Source: Oscillospiraceae bacterium
Lineage (GTDB): Bacteria; Bacillota; Clostridia; Oscillospirales; CAG-272
Direction of reading: 5' to 3'
DNA length: 37,332 bases
Assembly (NCBI GenBank): GCA_015065105.1
Contig: SVQZ01000024.1
Span: 1 to 37,332, forward strand
A model generated the notes under the pieces. The model searched no databases and was not told the DNA's origin. It was given only the letters and a program-made list of their open reading frames with translations. This document shows positions 1-9,149 of the stretch, one piece after another; position 1 is the stretch's first letter, and each line of letters opens with the position of its first letter. The translations under genes were made by a program, and so were the position numbers.

Positions 1-709
1 TATGACTTGCATCATTCTTACATGTGTAAACGTCATAACCGTCTTCGGTGCAGGTAGCATCCTTGTGCTCGGTTACTTCGTATGCGTGGCCTGTTGCATC
101 AACAACTTCCTGTGCTACAAGAACCTCACCGCATCTGTCACAGTGTGAGCCTTCGGTAAGACCTGTTTCTTCACACTTGGGAGCTACTGCCTCGTCGATC
201 ACTACATCGTGATCAAGAGCATCAACGGTAACTGTTTCACGTTCAAGCTCATCACCGCATACTGTACACTTAACAACGAGATCGTAAGAACCGTTTTCGG
301 TGCAGGTGGGTTCTACATTGTTTTCAACAACTGCTTCGCCCTCGGTATGACCGGTTGCTGTAAGTTCGGTTGTGTAGGTATGACTTGCATCATTCTTACA
401 TGTGTAAACGTCATAACCGTCTTCGGTGCAGGTAGCATCCTTGTGCTCGGTTACTTCGTATGCGTGGCCTGTTGCATCAACAACTTCCTGTGCTACAAGA
501 ACCTCGCCGCATCTGTCACAGTGTGAGCCTTCGGTAAGACCTGTTTCTTCACACTTGGGAGCTACTGCCTCGTCGATCACTACATCGTGATCAAGAGCAT
601 CAACGGTAACTGTTTCACGATCAAGCTCATCACCGCATACTGTACACTTAACAACGAGATCGTAAGAACCGTTTTCGGTACAGGTAGGCTCTACGTTGTT
701 TTCAACAAC
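1..709. repeat. 378-bp tandem repeat inside the giant gene
   Basis: Bases 1-331 and 379-709 are almost identical, with about six mismatches, at a period of 378 bp (126 codons, in frame). One unit holds three Cys modules. The left copy runs off the window. The near-identity points to recent duplication or homogenisation, in contrast to the diverged modules elsewhere in the gene. Confidence 0.9.
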
Positions 710-3700
710 TGCTTCGCCTTCAACGTGGCCGTTTGCTTCTACCTCTTCTGTATAAGTATGTCCGCAGAAATCATTCTGACATGTATAGGTTCTTTCACCT
801 ACATCGGTACATGTGGGAGCCTTGGTTATCTCAGAGGTATAGTTATGAGTGTAAACAGTAAATACAACGGTGGTTTCGTTTCCTGCAAGATCCTTTGCGG
901 TTCTTGTGTAAACTCTGCCGTTTGCATTACCGGTATATGTGTAAGCATTATCGCCTCTGAGAACATTACTATCGGACTCGGTATAAAGTCCTGCAAGATA
1001 AGTCTCTTCAATGCTGAAGCTTACAGAACCGCCGCAATATTTGCCGCCGTCAGCAACACCGTTAAATACGGGAGCGGTACGGTCAACGGTAATTGTGCTG
1101 CCTGTGGAAACAGAAGCGCTGTTACCGTCATTATCAACTGCGGAAGCTGTTATGGTGTAAACACCCTCCTTGTCGAGAGTAGGTCTGTTTGCATCATCAT
1201 AAATGCCTTCTTCAACTACGTTGCCCTCGGCATCTTTAATAATATAGGTAATTTCCTTAACACCTGTTTCGTTGTCGGAAGCGCCAATGATAACCTCGAT
1301 CACATTATCGTTCATGTAGTCGGGATTATAGTCATTAACATTTTCCTCAGCGGAGGTGGTAAGAGTAACTGTAGGAGCAGTATCGTCATCAACAACAGTT
1401 ACGGTATATGTTGTTTCGTTGCCTGCCTTGTCGGTTGCAACTACTGTATAGGTCTTATTACCGTCCTCGGTCTTGGGGAGAGTAATATTTCCGTTTTCGT
1501 CAAGCTCTGCCGCTTCACCGTTCACGGTAACAGCGTCAAGATACTTGTCACTTACGTTAACAACTACATCGCTGTAATCGTCAACAACTGTGGGAGCAAT
1601 AACGGGAGCAACGGTATCAATAATGATAAGGTCGCTTGTTACTACGGTCTCGTTACCTACCTTATCGGTTACGGTAGCGGTAACTGTGTATTCACCGTCC
1701 TTGGTAAGAACTACACCGGACTCTTCATCATAAACAGTGCTTTCGCCTGCAATGCCGTCCTTGGTAACTACATAGGTTACGGTGTCAACACCGGATTCGT
1801 TATCTACTGCATTGATCTCAACCTTGACTCCGTCCTTATCGTAGTCAACTACGGTGTCGGTAACATCATTGTCAGCCTCGGTGAGAGTTACTGTAGGATC
1901 AACGTTATCCACAAGCTGCGGGATCTCTTCGGTTTCAAAGTACTCGCATCTTGAGCAGTCGCTGCGTTTTTCACCGGCTTCAAAATATGTTGCTTCCTTG
2001 GTAACATACCATTCGCCCATATCGTGGTCGAGAGCGTCAACTACTTCCTGTTCAGTAAGGATCTCTTCACATACGGAGCACTTAACTCCTGCGGTGAGAC
2101 CTGTTTCGGTACAGGTAGGTTCAACTGCGGGGATCTCAACCTCGGTATGACCGGTTGAAGCGATCTCTTCAAAGGTTGTGTAATCACATACTGTACAGTA
2201 TTCGTATGCAGTATGACCTGCTTCTGTACATGTGGGAGCCTTTTCCTCAACCTCAACGATCGTATGACCGGGAGCCTCTACCTCTTCGGTATAGGTATGA
2301 CTTGCGTCATTGAGACAGGTATAGGTGATCACGCCGGGCTCGGTACATGTAGGATCGGTGGTCTGAACGCCCTCGTCCCAAGCATGATCGATAGGCGCGA
2401 TCTCTTCGCTTGAATATTCGCCGCATCCGTTGAGACAGTCGGTTCTCATTTCACCAACACCTTCACAGGTAGGATCAACTGCGACATACCATTCGCCGCT
2501 GAAATCATGATCTGTTGCAGGAATAATTACGTCGTAACCAACCTCGATCTCAAGACCGCAACGGTTACATTCAATAACGTAATCATAATGACCGTCTTCG
2601 GTACAGGTAGCATCAACTACATTGAATTTGATCATTTCGCCGGGATCGTGGGGCTGTGCAGTACCGGGGATAGCCTTCTCTATCTTATCCTGACAGTTGG
2701 TACATTCGTAAACACCGATAACGTCTTCTTCACAGTCAACTATAGGATGCTGACCGATAAGAACGTAATTGTGATCCTTTGCGGGGATTACTCGTTCTTC
2801 ATAGTATTCACATCCGTCTCTTACACAAGGCTTACGCTCGATACCGGTCTCGGTACAGGTAGCATCCTTGTAAATACCCCATTCGCCCATGTCGTGGTCA
2901 AGTGCAGGTATTTCAGAATAATTTGTGTAATCACATCTTGAACAGCTTTCGTAAGGCTCCCATCCGGGTTCGGTACAAGTGGGATCCTGATAATCATGAT
3001 ATACGTAATCATGATCAAGAGCTTCAACTACTCTTGTTTCGTAGTAATCACACTTGGAGCAATCACAGCGCTCAAGACCATCTTCGGTACAGGTAGCCTC
3101 GGTTACAGTGTACCATTCGCCAAGGTCGTGACCTTCCTTGGAAACGGTATCATCGGTATGGCTGTCACCGCAACGGCTACAGGTATAGGTGGTATAACCG
3201 TCAGCCGTACAGGTAGGAGGTGTTACAACTGCTTCGTAATCGTGATCAAGAGCTTCGACTTCTTCGGTATAAGTCTCGCCGCAACGATTACATGTATAGG
3301 TCTTTTCACCTTTATCTGTACAGGTAGGATCGGTTGTAACCTCACCCTCATTCCAATCATGGTCAAGCGCGGAGGTCTCATTGTCGGTATAGCTGTAACC
3401 GCAACGTGTACAGGTATGAGTAGTATAACCGTCATCTGTACAGGTAGGATCTGTTACAACCGCTTCATAGTCATGATCAAGAGCAGAAAGCTCATTTGTT
3501 TCTGTATAATCACATCTTGAGCAGGTACTGGTCTCCTCACCGGGAGTTGTACAACCGGGCTCGACGGTAGTTACGAAATCACTCATGTCATGACCGAGAG
3601 CGCCTTCGCCTTCTACAACATAAGTGTCACCGCAGTTTGTACAAGTATAGGTGGTATAACCGTCATCGGTACAGGTAGCATCGGTAACCTCTGCTTCGTA

Positions 3701-6700
3701 ATTATGATCGGTAGCGGTAAGTACATTTGTTTCGTAAGCATCACATCTTGTACAGTCGCGTCTTTCAAGACCGTTTTCTGTACATGTGGGAGCTGTTACG
3801 GTTTCCCAAGCACCCCAGTCATGGCCGAGAGCATTGGTATAGTTATCTACATAACTATCATCGCCGCGCTTACAGGTATAGGTTGTATAACCCTGATCTG
3901 TACAGGTAGGATCTGTTACAACTACATCGTAATCATGCTGAAGTGCTTCGATGGTATGATATGTTCTGTTGGTTTGCGTACCGCAGACTGTACAGTAGGT
4001 TGCCATTTCATAGCTGCCGGGAGTTGTACAGGTTGCAGCAACGTATTTTTCCTGAACGGGCGTGCCGTCCTTATGACCGTTTGCGTTCTTGTTATCACCT
4101 ACGTAGGTGTCACCGCAACGCTCACATTTATAGGTTGTATATCCTTCTGCCGTACAGGTAGGAGGAGTTACGGTTGCCTTATAATCGTGACCAAGAGCAT
4201 CGATCACCTCGGTCTCGGTATAATTATGATTTGCGTGTCCGGGAGCCGTATGGTCACAAACGCGGGTTATAAGACCCGGTTCGGTACAGGTTGCTGCCTT
4301 AATGGTTTCTGTAAAATTACAGTATTCATAGTCAGCATAGAAGGTAACGTCCTGACCGAAGGTACATACTGCGTTATTAAAGTTGTTTGCGGTAAGAGAG
4401 AATATTTTCGTGCTCTTACCGGGATCTCCCGTCCATACGGAATAGCTGCCTGCAAATACTGCGCCATCCTTTACGGGAGTGGGGAGCGTATCGGGAGCCA
4501 TCTCATTTGCGTAGTAAGCACCGGAGCCTATCTGATAGGTCTTGGATTCCTGACCGTTGAAGGTACCGCCGTTATGATCAAAGGTAACGTTAAGCTTACC
4601 TTCTCTCCAGCGAGCAACGAAATGAACGTGCTCGTTTACAAATGATGCAGGCATAATGGTCTGCGTACCTGCGTCATTTCCGTTTCCGGTATAATATTGG
4701 CTGGAGTAATCGGTATAATCAAAATATCCGTCTCCGTCAAAATCGGGGAAATAACCCTCGCCCACAGTCTTTTGATTTGCAAGGTCTTCCTTGCCCTTCA
4801 TATTCATTGCTGTAAGCTTTGTGTCACCGGAATCAAATACGTCGTCACCATCATCGATATAAACGTCATAACCAAGGAATATGTGGTCGGGTCTGCTTAT
4901 GAGATTAAAGGATGAGTAGATAATGTTCCAGTTAGCATGATTGTATTCGCCGAAATTGTCAGCATTGGGATCAATCGGAACTAATTGTGTTCCTGTTGCA
5001 TCAATTTTATAGTTATCTCTATAATAATAAGGAGCCTGCATGGTCCACATGTGAGCATAATAGAGATACGGATGTGTTACCTCATACACTCCGCCCTGTC
5101 CAGCGGGTTGACCGAGATTCCACTTATCATCCAAACCACCTGTATTCTCTATCCAAGGATCATGGAGATGTACACCGTTTCCGTTAACGTATTCAGCATA
5201 GTCATGGATATGACCGCCGTTCTGATGGAACTGGAATACTGTTACATCATCGGGAGGAGTATCATTCTGCTCAATAGACCAACGAGCATAGAGAGCAAGA
5301 GGTGTTTCGGGAACGATGGAGTCCTCGGTATAGAGGGTACCGCCGTGCTCCTGATCGTACCAGCCTTCAAGAACATAACCGTCTCTTGTGAGAGCGGGAA
5401 GCTCACCGAAGGTCTCGCCTGCGTTGTAGGAAGCAACGGAGGAATTGCCTGTGCCGTCGTTATCGTAGAAGGTGATATCAACGGGGGTAGCCGCTTCTTC
5501 CCATATTGCGGTCATGGTAGCACCGGAATAAAGTCCGTAAGGCTCTGTAGCCCAGTTATTCTCTGTCAAACCAAATTGACCGTTATTATAATCAAAGTAC
5601 TGAAATACATAACCATCTCTTGTGGGATAGGGGAACGTACCGCCCATTGCATCGTAATAGGTTTGACCGTAGCTGATCTTAATGGTCTTGGTAGTCTTAC
5701 CGTCGGAGAAGGTACCTCCGCCTGCATTAAGTACAAGATCATAAACCTCGTTTCCATATACAGCATAAAGGGTCATATTTGCACCTGCTGTAAAGGAGGT
5801 TGCGCCCGTGGTTGCAGTATTGCTTGTAGACCAGCCTACAAAGCTCTTACCTGCAGGAGGTGTAGGAACAACATTTGCTGCCGTATTAAATGTTGTTGTG
5901 TTAGAAGTTGTAGAATATTCTACAGTTTGTGTAGTAGCAGAACCTGCAGTGCCGCCGTTTGCATTGTAGGTAACAGTAAATCTCTTTGCGTTATAGGAAT
6001 AACACTGAGAGGGGCTGTTTCTTGTACATCTGTAGATCTGGAAGCCGGAGCCTGAGTTGACCCAAGCACCGAAGCTGTGATTATTTGTATCAACAGCGAT
6101 TTCCTTTGTCTCTTTTGTCGAACATCTTGAACAAGAACGTGTCTGAACACCCTTAGCTACACAGGTAGGTGCAGTGGTAGTTGACCAAGAACCCCAGTTG
6201 TGTCCTAAAGCCGCTATAGTACTTGTGGTTGTTGATCCACATTTCGTACATGTACCTTTCTGCGAACCTGCAGTTGTACAAGTTGCCGAAGTGATTGTGG
6301 ACCAGGAATAACTATGTGAGCATTCTTCCCACTGGGGAACAATGGTGAAACTTCCGCCATTAGTATAAGCAGCTACAACACCCTGCCCGGGAAGATCACT
6401 GGTACTCAAACCAACACCGGCAAAACTATACCAACCGCCTTGTTCATAACCCGGTCTGTAGAGATTTGTCAAAATTTCTTTCATAATTTCGCCTACAGAG
6501 TATCCAGGAACACCAGCAAGACCAAAGGTAACAAGTGTACCGGAATCTGTATAAAGTTCAGCTGACAAATTGTTCAAAGTAGCATTCTGATTCTTTGTGC
6601 CGAAAACCTTAATAACGAAATTTCCATAATACTTCGAAGTAATAGGACTCGGCGTAAAATCACTCTTAACGCTTATGTTTGTTGCTGCCGATGAATTTTT

Positions 6701-6868
6701 ATTCGGCAAATAATAAACATCACTTTCGCTGGTCGTTATAGTATATGTTGCTATATGAGTTGAATAAGCCTCTAAAGCCGCACTCGAAGTAATCCCCGTC
6801 ATGGGAATAATTCCAACAAGCATCATCAATACCATAAGCATTGATAACACTCTTTTAATGTTTTTCAT
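1..6868 (-). CDS. Giant secreted cysteine-rich repeat protein (C-terminus beyond window)
   Basis: The frame is open for 2289 codons and has no stop before the left edge, so the C-terminus and any cell-wall anchor are unseen. The start is ATG 6868, preceded by AAAGGAG. Layout: signal peptide (residues 1-31); two Cys modules (about 180-272); a region of InlB/Listeria-Bacteroides-type repeats (about 290-860) with GWS, GWYD and LYARW hallmarks and a calcium-loop-like DFDGDGYFD (about 708); twenty Cys modules (about 850-1650); four Ig-like domains with D-x-x-GNET/GNS ends (about 1650-2005); then further Cys modules. Each Cys module is about 38-45 residues: P/A-T-C-T-x-x-G, then Y-x-C-x-x-C-G, then A-L-D/G-H-D. 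Such proteins are usually surface adhesins or wall-associated; that role is inferred. I know no named family for the Cys module. All long plus-strand reading frames here are antisense shadows. Confidence 0.9.
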   Translation of the reverse strand, partial: MKNIKRVLSMLMVLMMLVGIIPMTGITSSAALEAYSTHIATYTITTSESDVYYLPNKNSSAATNISVKSDFTPSPITSKYYGNFVIKVFGTKNQNATLNNLSAELYTDSGTLVTFGLAGVPGYSVGEIMKEILTNLYRPGYEQGGWYSFAGVGLSTSDLPGQGVVAAYTNGGSFTIVPQWEECSHSYSWSTITSATCTTAGSQKGTCTKCGSTTTSTIAALGHNWGSWSTTTAPTCVAKGVQTRSCSRCSTKETKEIAVDTNNHSFGAWVNSGSGFQIYRCTRNSPSQCYSYNAKRFTVTYNANGGTAGSATTQTVEYSTTSNTTTFNTAANVVPTPPAGKSFVGWSTSNTATTGATSFTAGANMTLYAVYGNEVYDLVLNAGGGTFSDGKTTKTIKISYGQTYYDAMGGTFPYPTRDGYVFQYFDYNNGQFGLTENNWATEPYGLYSGATMTAIWEEAATPVDITFYDNDGTGNSSVASYNAGETFGELPALTRDGYVLEGWYDQEHGGTLYTEDSIVPETPLALYARWSIEQNDTPPDDVTVFQFHQNGGHIHDYAEYVNGNGVHLHDPWIENTGGLDDKWNLGQPAGQGGVYEVTHPYLYYAHMWTMQAPYYYRDNYKIDATGTQLVPIDPNADNFGEYNHANWNIIYSSFNLISRPDHIFLGYDVYIDDGDDVFDSGDTKLTAMNMKGKEDLANQKTVGEGYFPDFDGDGYFDYTDYSSQYYTGNGNDAGTQTIMPASFVNEHVHFVARWREGKLNVTFDHNGGTFNGQESKTYQIGSGAYYANEMAPDTLPTPVKDGAVFAGSYSVWTGDPGKSTKIFSLTANNFNNAVCTFGQDVTFYADYEYCNFTETIKAATCTEPGLITRVCDHTAPGHANHNYTETEVIDALGHDYKATVTPPTCTAEGYTTYKCERCGDTYVGDNKNANGHKDGTPVQEKYVAATCTTPGSYEMATYCTVCGTQTNRTYHTIEALQHDYDVVVTDPTCTDQGYTTYTCKRGDDSYVDNYTNALGHDWGAWETVTAPTCTENGLERRDCTRCDAYETNVLTATDHNYEAEVTDATCTDDGYTTYTCTNCGDTYVVEGEGALGHDMSDFVTTVEPGCTTPGEETSTCSRCDYTETNELSALDHDYEAVVTDPTCTDDGYTTHTCTRCGYSYTDNETSALDHDWNEGEVTTDPTCTDKGEKTYTCNRCGETYTEEVEALDHDYEAVVTPPTCTADGYTTYTCSRCGDSHTDDTVSKEGHDLGEWYTVTEATCTEDGLERCDCSKCDYYETRVVEALDHDYVYHDYQDPTCTEPGWEPYESCSRCDYTNYSEIPALDHDMGEWGIYKDATCTETGIERKPCVRDGCEYYEERVIPAKDHNYVLIGQHPIVDCEEDVIGVYECTNCQDKIEKAIPGTAQPHDPGEMIKFNVVDATCTEDGHYDYVIECNRCGLEIEVGYDVIIPATDHDFSGEWYVAVDPTCEGVGEMRTDCLNGCGEYSSEEIAPIDHAWDEGVQTTDPTCTEPGVITYTCLNDASHTYTEEVEAPGHTIVEVEEKAPTCTEAGHTAYEYCTVCDYTTFEEIASTGHTEVEIPAVEPTCTETGLTAGVKCSVCEEILTEQEVVDALDHDMGEWYVTKEATYFEAGEKRSDCSRCEYFETEEIPQLVDNVDPTVTLTEADNDVTDTVVDYDKDGVKVEINAVDNESGVDTVTYVVTKDGIAGESTVYDEESGVVLTKDGEYTVTATVTDKVGNETVVTSDLIIIDTVAPVIAPTVVDDYSDVVVNVSDKYLDAVTVNGEAAELDENGNITLPKTEDGNKTYTVVATDKAGNETTYTVTVVDDDTAPTVTLTTSAEENVNDYNPDYMNDNVIEVIIGASDNETGVKEITYIIKDAEGNVVEEGIYDDANRPTLDKEGVYTITASAVDNDGNSASVSTGSTITVDRTAPVFNGVADGGKYCGGSVSFSIEETYLAGLYTESDSNVLRGDNAYTYTGNANGRVYTRTAKDLAGNETTVVFTVYTHNYTSEITKAPTCTDVGERTYTCQNDFCGHTYTEEVEANGHVEGEAVVENNVEPTCTENGSYDLVVKCTVCGDELDRETVTVDALDHDVVIDEAVAPKCEETGLTEGSHCDRCGEVLVAQEVVDATGHAYEVTEHKDATCTEDGYDVYTCKNDASHTYTTELTATGHTEGEAVVENNVEPTCTENGSYDLVVKCTVCGDELERETVTVDALDHDVVIDEAVAPKCEETGLTEGSHCDRCGEVLVAQEVVDATGHAYEVTEHKDATCTEDGYDVYTCKNDASH

Positions 6869-7697
6869 GTTTTTCTCCTTTCATGAAATGTTATTTGTTT
6901 TTTCGAATCGCGTTCATCAATTCTGCAGATATTGATGACAAGCAATTCTGAATCGGAAGAGAGGAAACCAAATACAGAATTCATATTTCTTTGAATTGCG
7001 CAGTTCAAAGGAAAGCTCCGTTATTTGTTTTTCCTTTTTCCAATGGTTGGATATCTCTTGAAATTAATCGGAAAGCAAGGCGAGAGAGACCGCCTTGGGG
7101 TATGCCTTCAGAGACATCCTTACGTTTCGGCGTTCTCCGATATCGTCCATATAATGAGTTTAAAAACAAGATACGAAATCAAGCTGTTATTAACGGCATC
7201 AAACCGCCTGATTCTATATCAAAAATTTCTATTCCTCATTCTGTTCGGCTGTGCGAACAGAAGCGGAACCCATATCCGTCCGTTTGTCGGCAAAGGCGTT
7301 TGCCACACGGATAGGTATTGAGCCCTCTTGCGGCAAACAGAACCTTGCATCAAATAACGTGGTTAAAGTATATAAACAAACAAATTTCATTACATATCGC
7401 ATCAGAAAAGGCAGTCACCTCATCCACCGCCGAAGCGCTCCCCCTTTCCTTTTATGGGAAGGTAAAGGCTCATAACCATAGTCTGATAAAGATATTAAAT
7501 AAAATCGATCCGTTTATAAATCCTTGAAACAACATTATATTCCGGGCGGATGTGGATTCCGCCCCTGCATTGGGTGATATGTTTCCGCGGACTTTCGGAG
7601 TGCCGAAATCGGCTTTGTGTATATGCACCGAAAAAAACGATTTTCGGTGCTTACCTATATCCATTTCGTAACGGCATAAAAATGGGTATAGTTACAC
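6869..7697 (-). ncRNA. Long structured 5' leader or candidate structured RNA
   Basis: This is the only gene-free stretch over 300 bases. It lies between a strong minus-strand promoter and the giant gene. Perfect or near-perfect stems are at 6914-6921/6931-6938, 6989-6995/7004-7010, 7076-7082/7091-7097, 7239-7247/7254-7262, 7289-7294/7299-7304 nested in 7273-7279/7307-7313, 7443-7451/7459-7468, 7544-7550/7558-7564 and 7625-7634/7641-7650. None is followed by a U-run, so they are not terminators. Short reading frames here (for example 7470-7664 minus and 6991-7314 plus) show no recognisable protein. I match it to no known RNA family; the RNA role is inferred. Confidence 0.45.
7420..7470 (-). 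repeat. Interspersed-repeat-like element
   Basis: Read on the minus strand it contains a CCTTTACCTT...AAGGAAAGG hairpin, a CGC-TTCG-GCG mini-hairpin and then GGTGGATGAGGTG. From memory this resembles a widespread intergenic repeat of Clostridia (pyrimidine/purine hairpin, second small hairpin, GGATGAGGTG tail). Only one copy is in this window, so repetition cannot be shown here. Confidence 0.4.
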
Positions 7698-7703
7698 GAG
7701 TAT

Positions 7704-7732
7704 ATTTTACCATAAAACGTTACGTTTTTCAA
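7704..7732 (-). promoter_or_regulatory. Sigma-A promoter for the leader and giant gene
   Basis: Minus strand: -35 TTGAAA (7732-7727), 17-bp spacer, -10 TAAAAT (7709-7704) with an extended TGG just before it. AT-rich DNA upstream (7741-7812) could act as an UP element. The expected start is near 7697, giving a leader of about 830 nt before the ATG at 6868. Confidence 0.65.
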
Positions 7733-7799
7733 GGGGATTAAAGCAAAATTGTTGTTTTATACAAATTAAATATATATATTTATTATTTATATACAAATA

Positions 7800-7841
7800 A
7801 GAATATAAAACAAACGGTGCAAACAAATCGTTTACACCGTT
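7800..7841 (-). terminator. Terminator after rsmB
   Basis: Minus strand: AACGGTG...CACCGTT (7841-7835 with 7819-7813), extended inside by a GTTT/AAAC pairing, followed by TGTTTTAT. It lies 16 bases after the rsmB stop and closes the def-fmt-yugP-rsmB operon. Confidence 0.7.
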
Positions 7842-7856
7842 AAAATGAGAAAAAAT

Positions 7857-9149
7857 TCACTCAATTTTCAATGAAAGTTGATCATTGATTTTAATCAATT
7901 TAGCATGAAAAAAACCGTCACTTTTATGCTTTACGGGAAAAAGCGTAGCCATTTTTTCAAGAACAAAATCAGAATGAGTTGATAAGAATTTTTCAATAAT
8001 ATTATCATTTTCAAGCTTATTCAAGGTACAAGTTGAATAAACGAGGGTTCCTCCGGGCTTCAAATATTCGGCAGAGGAATTAAGTATTGCATATTGTATC
8101 TCGGGCAATTTCAGAACCGAAGCTTTTTCCTTATATCTCGTTTCCGGTTTTTTTGCCATAACACCAAGTCCGGAGCAAGGTACGTCGCAAAGAACCTTAT
8201 CAGCTTTACCGATATACTCTGATAACGGCTCTTTTGAATCATGGGCACGGGTGGATATTATTGATATACCAAGTCTTTCCGCGCCTTTTTCAACGAGCCC
8301 GAGCTTGCTTTCATGGAGATCGAGAGAAAGGAGCTTTCCCTTATTATTCATAGCGATTGCAATTCCGAAGCTTTTACCGCCGGGGCAAGAACAGGTGTCT
8401 ATGACAAAATCTCCGGGCAGTGCTCCTATAGCTTCAACAGTAAGCTGAGATGCTTCATCCTGTACAAAGGCGCCCTTTCCCAAAACATCCTCTATTTCGG
8501 CAAATGATACTCCGCAAAGGATATTTATACCGCATTCACTTTGTTCACAAGGCTGTGCTTCGATATTGTATTCAGCCAGTTTTTCAAGTGCCGCTTTCCT
8601 TGTGGTAACAAGAGTATTTACTCTGAGAGTCATATACGGCACACCGTTCATTCCTTCGAGTATTTCAATAGTTTTATCCTGACCGTACTGCTCCGTCCAA
8701 AGCTCTATTATCCATTCCGGAATGCTGTATTTCACAGAAAGAGTCGGCGGTATGATATCGGAGTGTGTTAGAATAAGACGGCGTAATACCGCATTAACAA
8801 ACCCCTTCGCGCCCTTATGAAGATATTTTTTTGCAAGCTCAACGCCTTCGTTGACAGCAGCGTGGTCGGGAACTCTATCAAGAAATAATATCTGATAAGC
8901 GGACAAACGCAGAATACAAAGTATCTGCGGATCAAGCTTATCCAAGGGCTTATCGGAGCATTTCGAAAGATAGAAGTCAAGGGTCAAAAGCCTTTCTATC
9001 GTACCGTAAACCAGAACCGTGAAAAGTGAGCGCTCTGCTCCGAAAAGACCGTGTTTTTTTATTGCGGCGTCTATTTCAAGATTTGCAAATTTATTATCCT
9101 TTAAGCACCTTGAAAGTGATATATATGCCGCTTCTCTTGCGCTTATCAA
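7857..9149 (-). CDS. rsmB: 16S rRNA (cytosine-C5)-methyltransferase RsmB
   Basis: 430 residues, the full family length. It transfers a methyl group from SAM to C967 of 16S rRNA (E. coli numbering) in the cytoplasm. Residues 1-130 form a NusB-like RNA-binding domain. The SAM-binding motif DTCSCPGGKS is at 251-260. DVPCSGLG (322-329) holds the Cys that releases product, and STCTLNKLEND (from 372) holds the attacking Cys374. The start codon overlaps the stop of yugP by 4 bases, so the two are translationally coupled. It is the last gene of the operon. fmt and rsmB are neighbours in many bacteria. Confidence 0.96.
   Translation of the reverse strand: MISAREAAYISLSRCLKDNKFANLEIDAAIKKHGLFGAERSLFTVLVYGTIERLLTLDFYLSKCSDKPLDKLDPQILCILRLSAYQILFLDRVPDHAAVNEGVELAKKYLHKGAKGFVNAVLRRLILTHSDIIPPTLSVKYSIPEWIIELWTEQYGQDKTIEILEGMNGVPYMTLRVNTLVTTRKAALEKLAEYNIEAQPCEQSECGINILCGVSFAEIEDVLGKGAFVQDEASQLTVEAIGALPGDFVIDTCSCPGGKSFGIAIAMNNKGKLLSLDLHESKLGLVEKGAERLGISIISTRAHDSKEPLSEYIGKADKVLCDVPCSGLGVMAKKPETRYKEKASVLKLPEIQYAILNSSAEYLKPGGTLVYSTCTLNKLENDNIIEKFLSTHSDFVLEKMATLFPVKHKSDGFFHAKLIKINDQLSLKIE

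Noticed and set aside
209..6150. Several long plus-strand frames (209-526, 587-1954, 3590-4645, 4985-6055)
   Set aside because: They are antisense to the continuous minus-strand giant gene. Their low-complexity Ile/Val/Cys/Gly-rich translations repeat because the gene repeats, and they lack ribosome sites and domains.
1..6300. CRISPR-like regular repeats
   Set aside because: The repeats are in-frame, about 120-bp protein modules without spacer/repeat alternation and without cas genes.
6991..7741. Overlapping short frames on both strands in the leader
   Set aside because: No ribosome sites, no recognisable protein and mutual overlap. The tract is better explained by hairpins.
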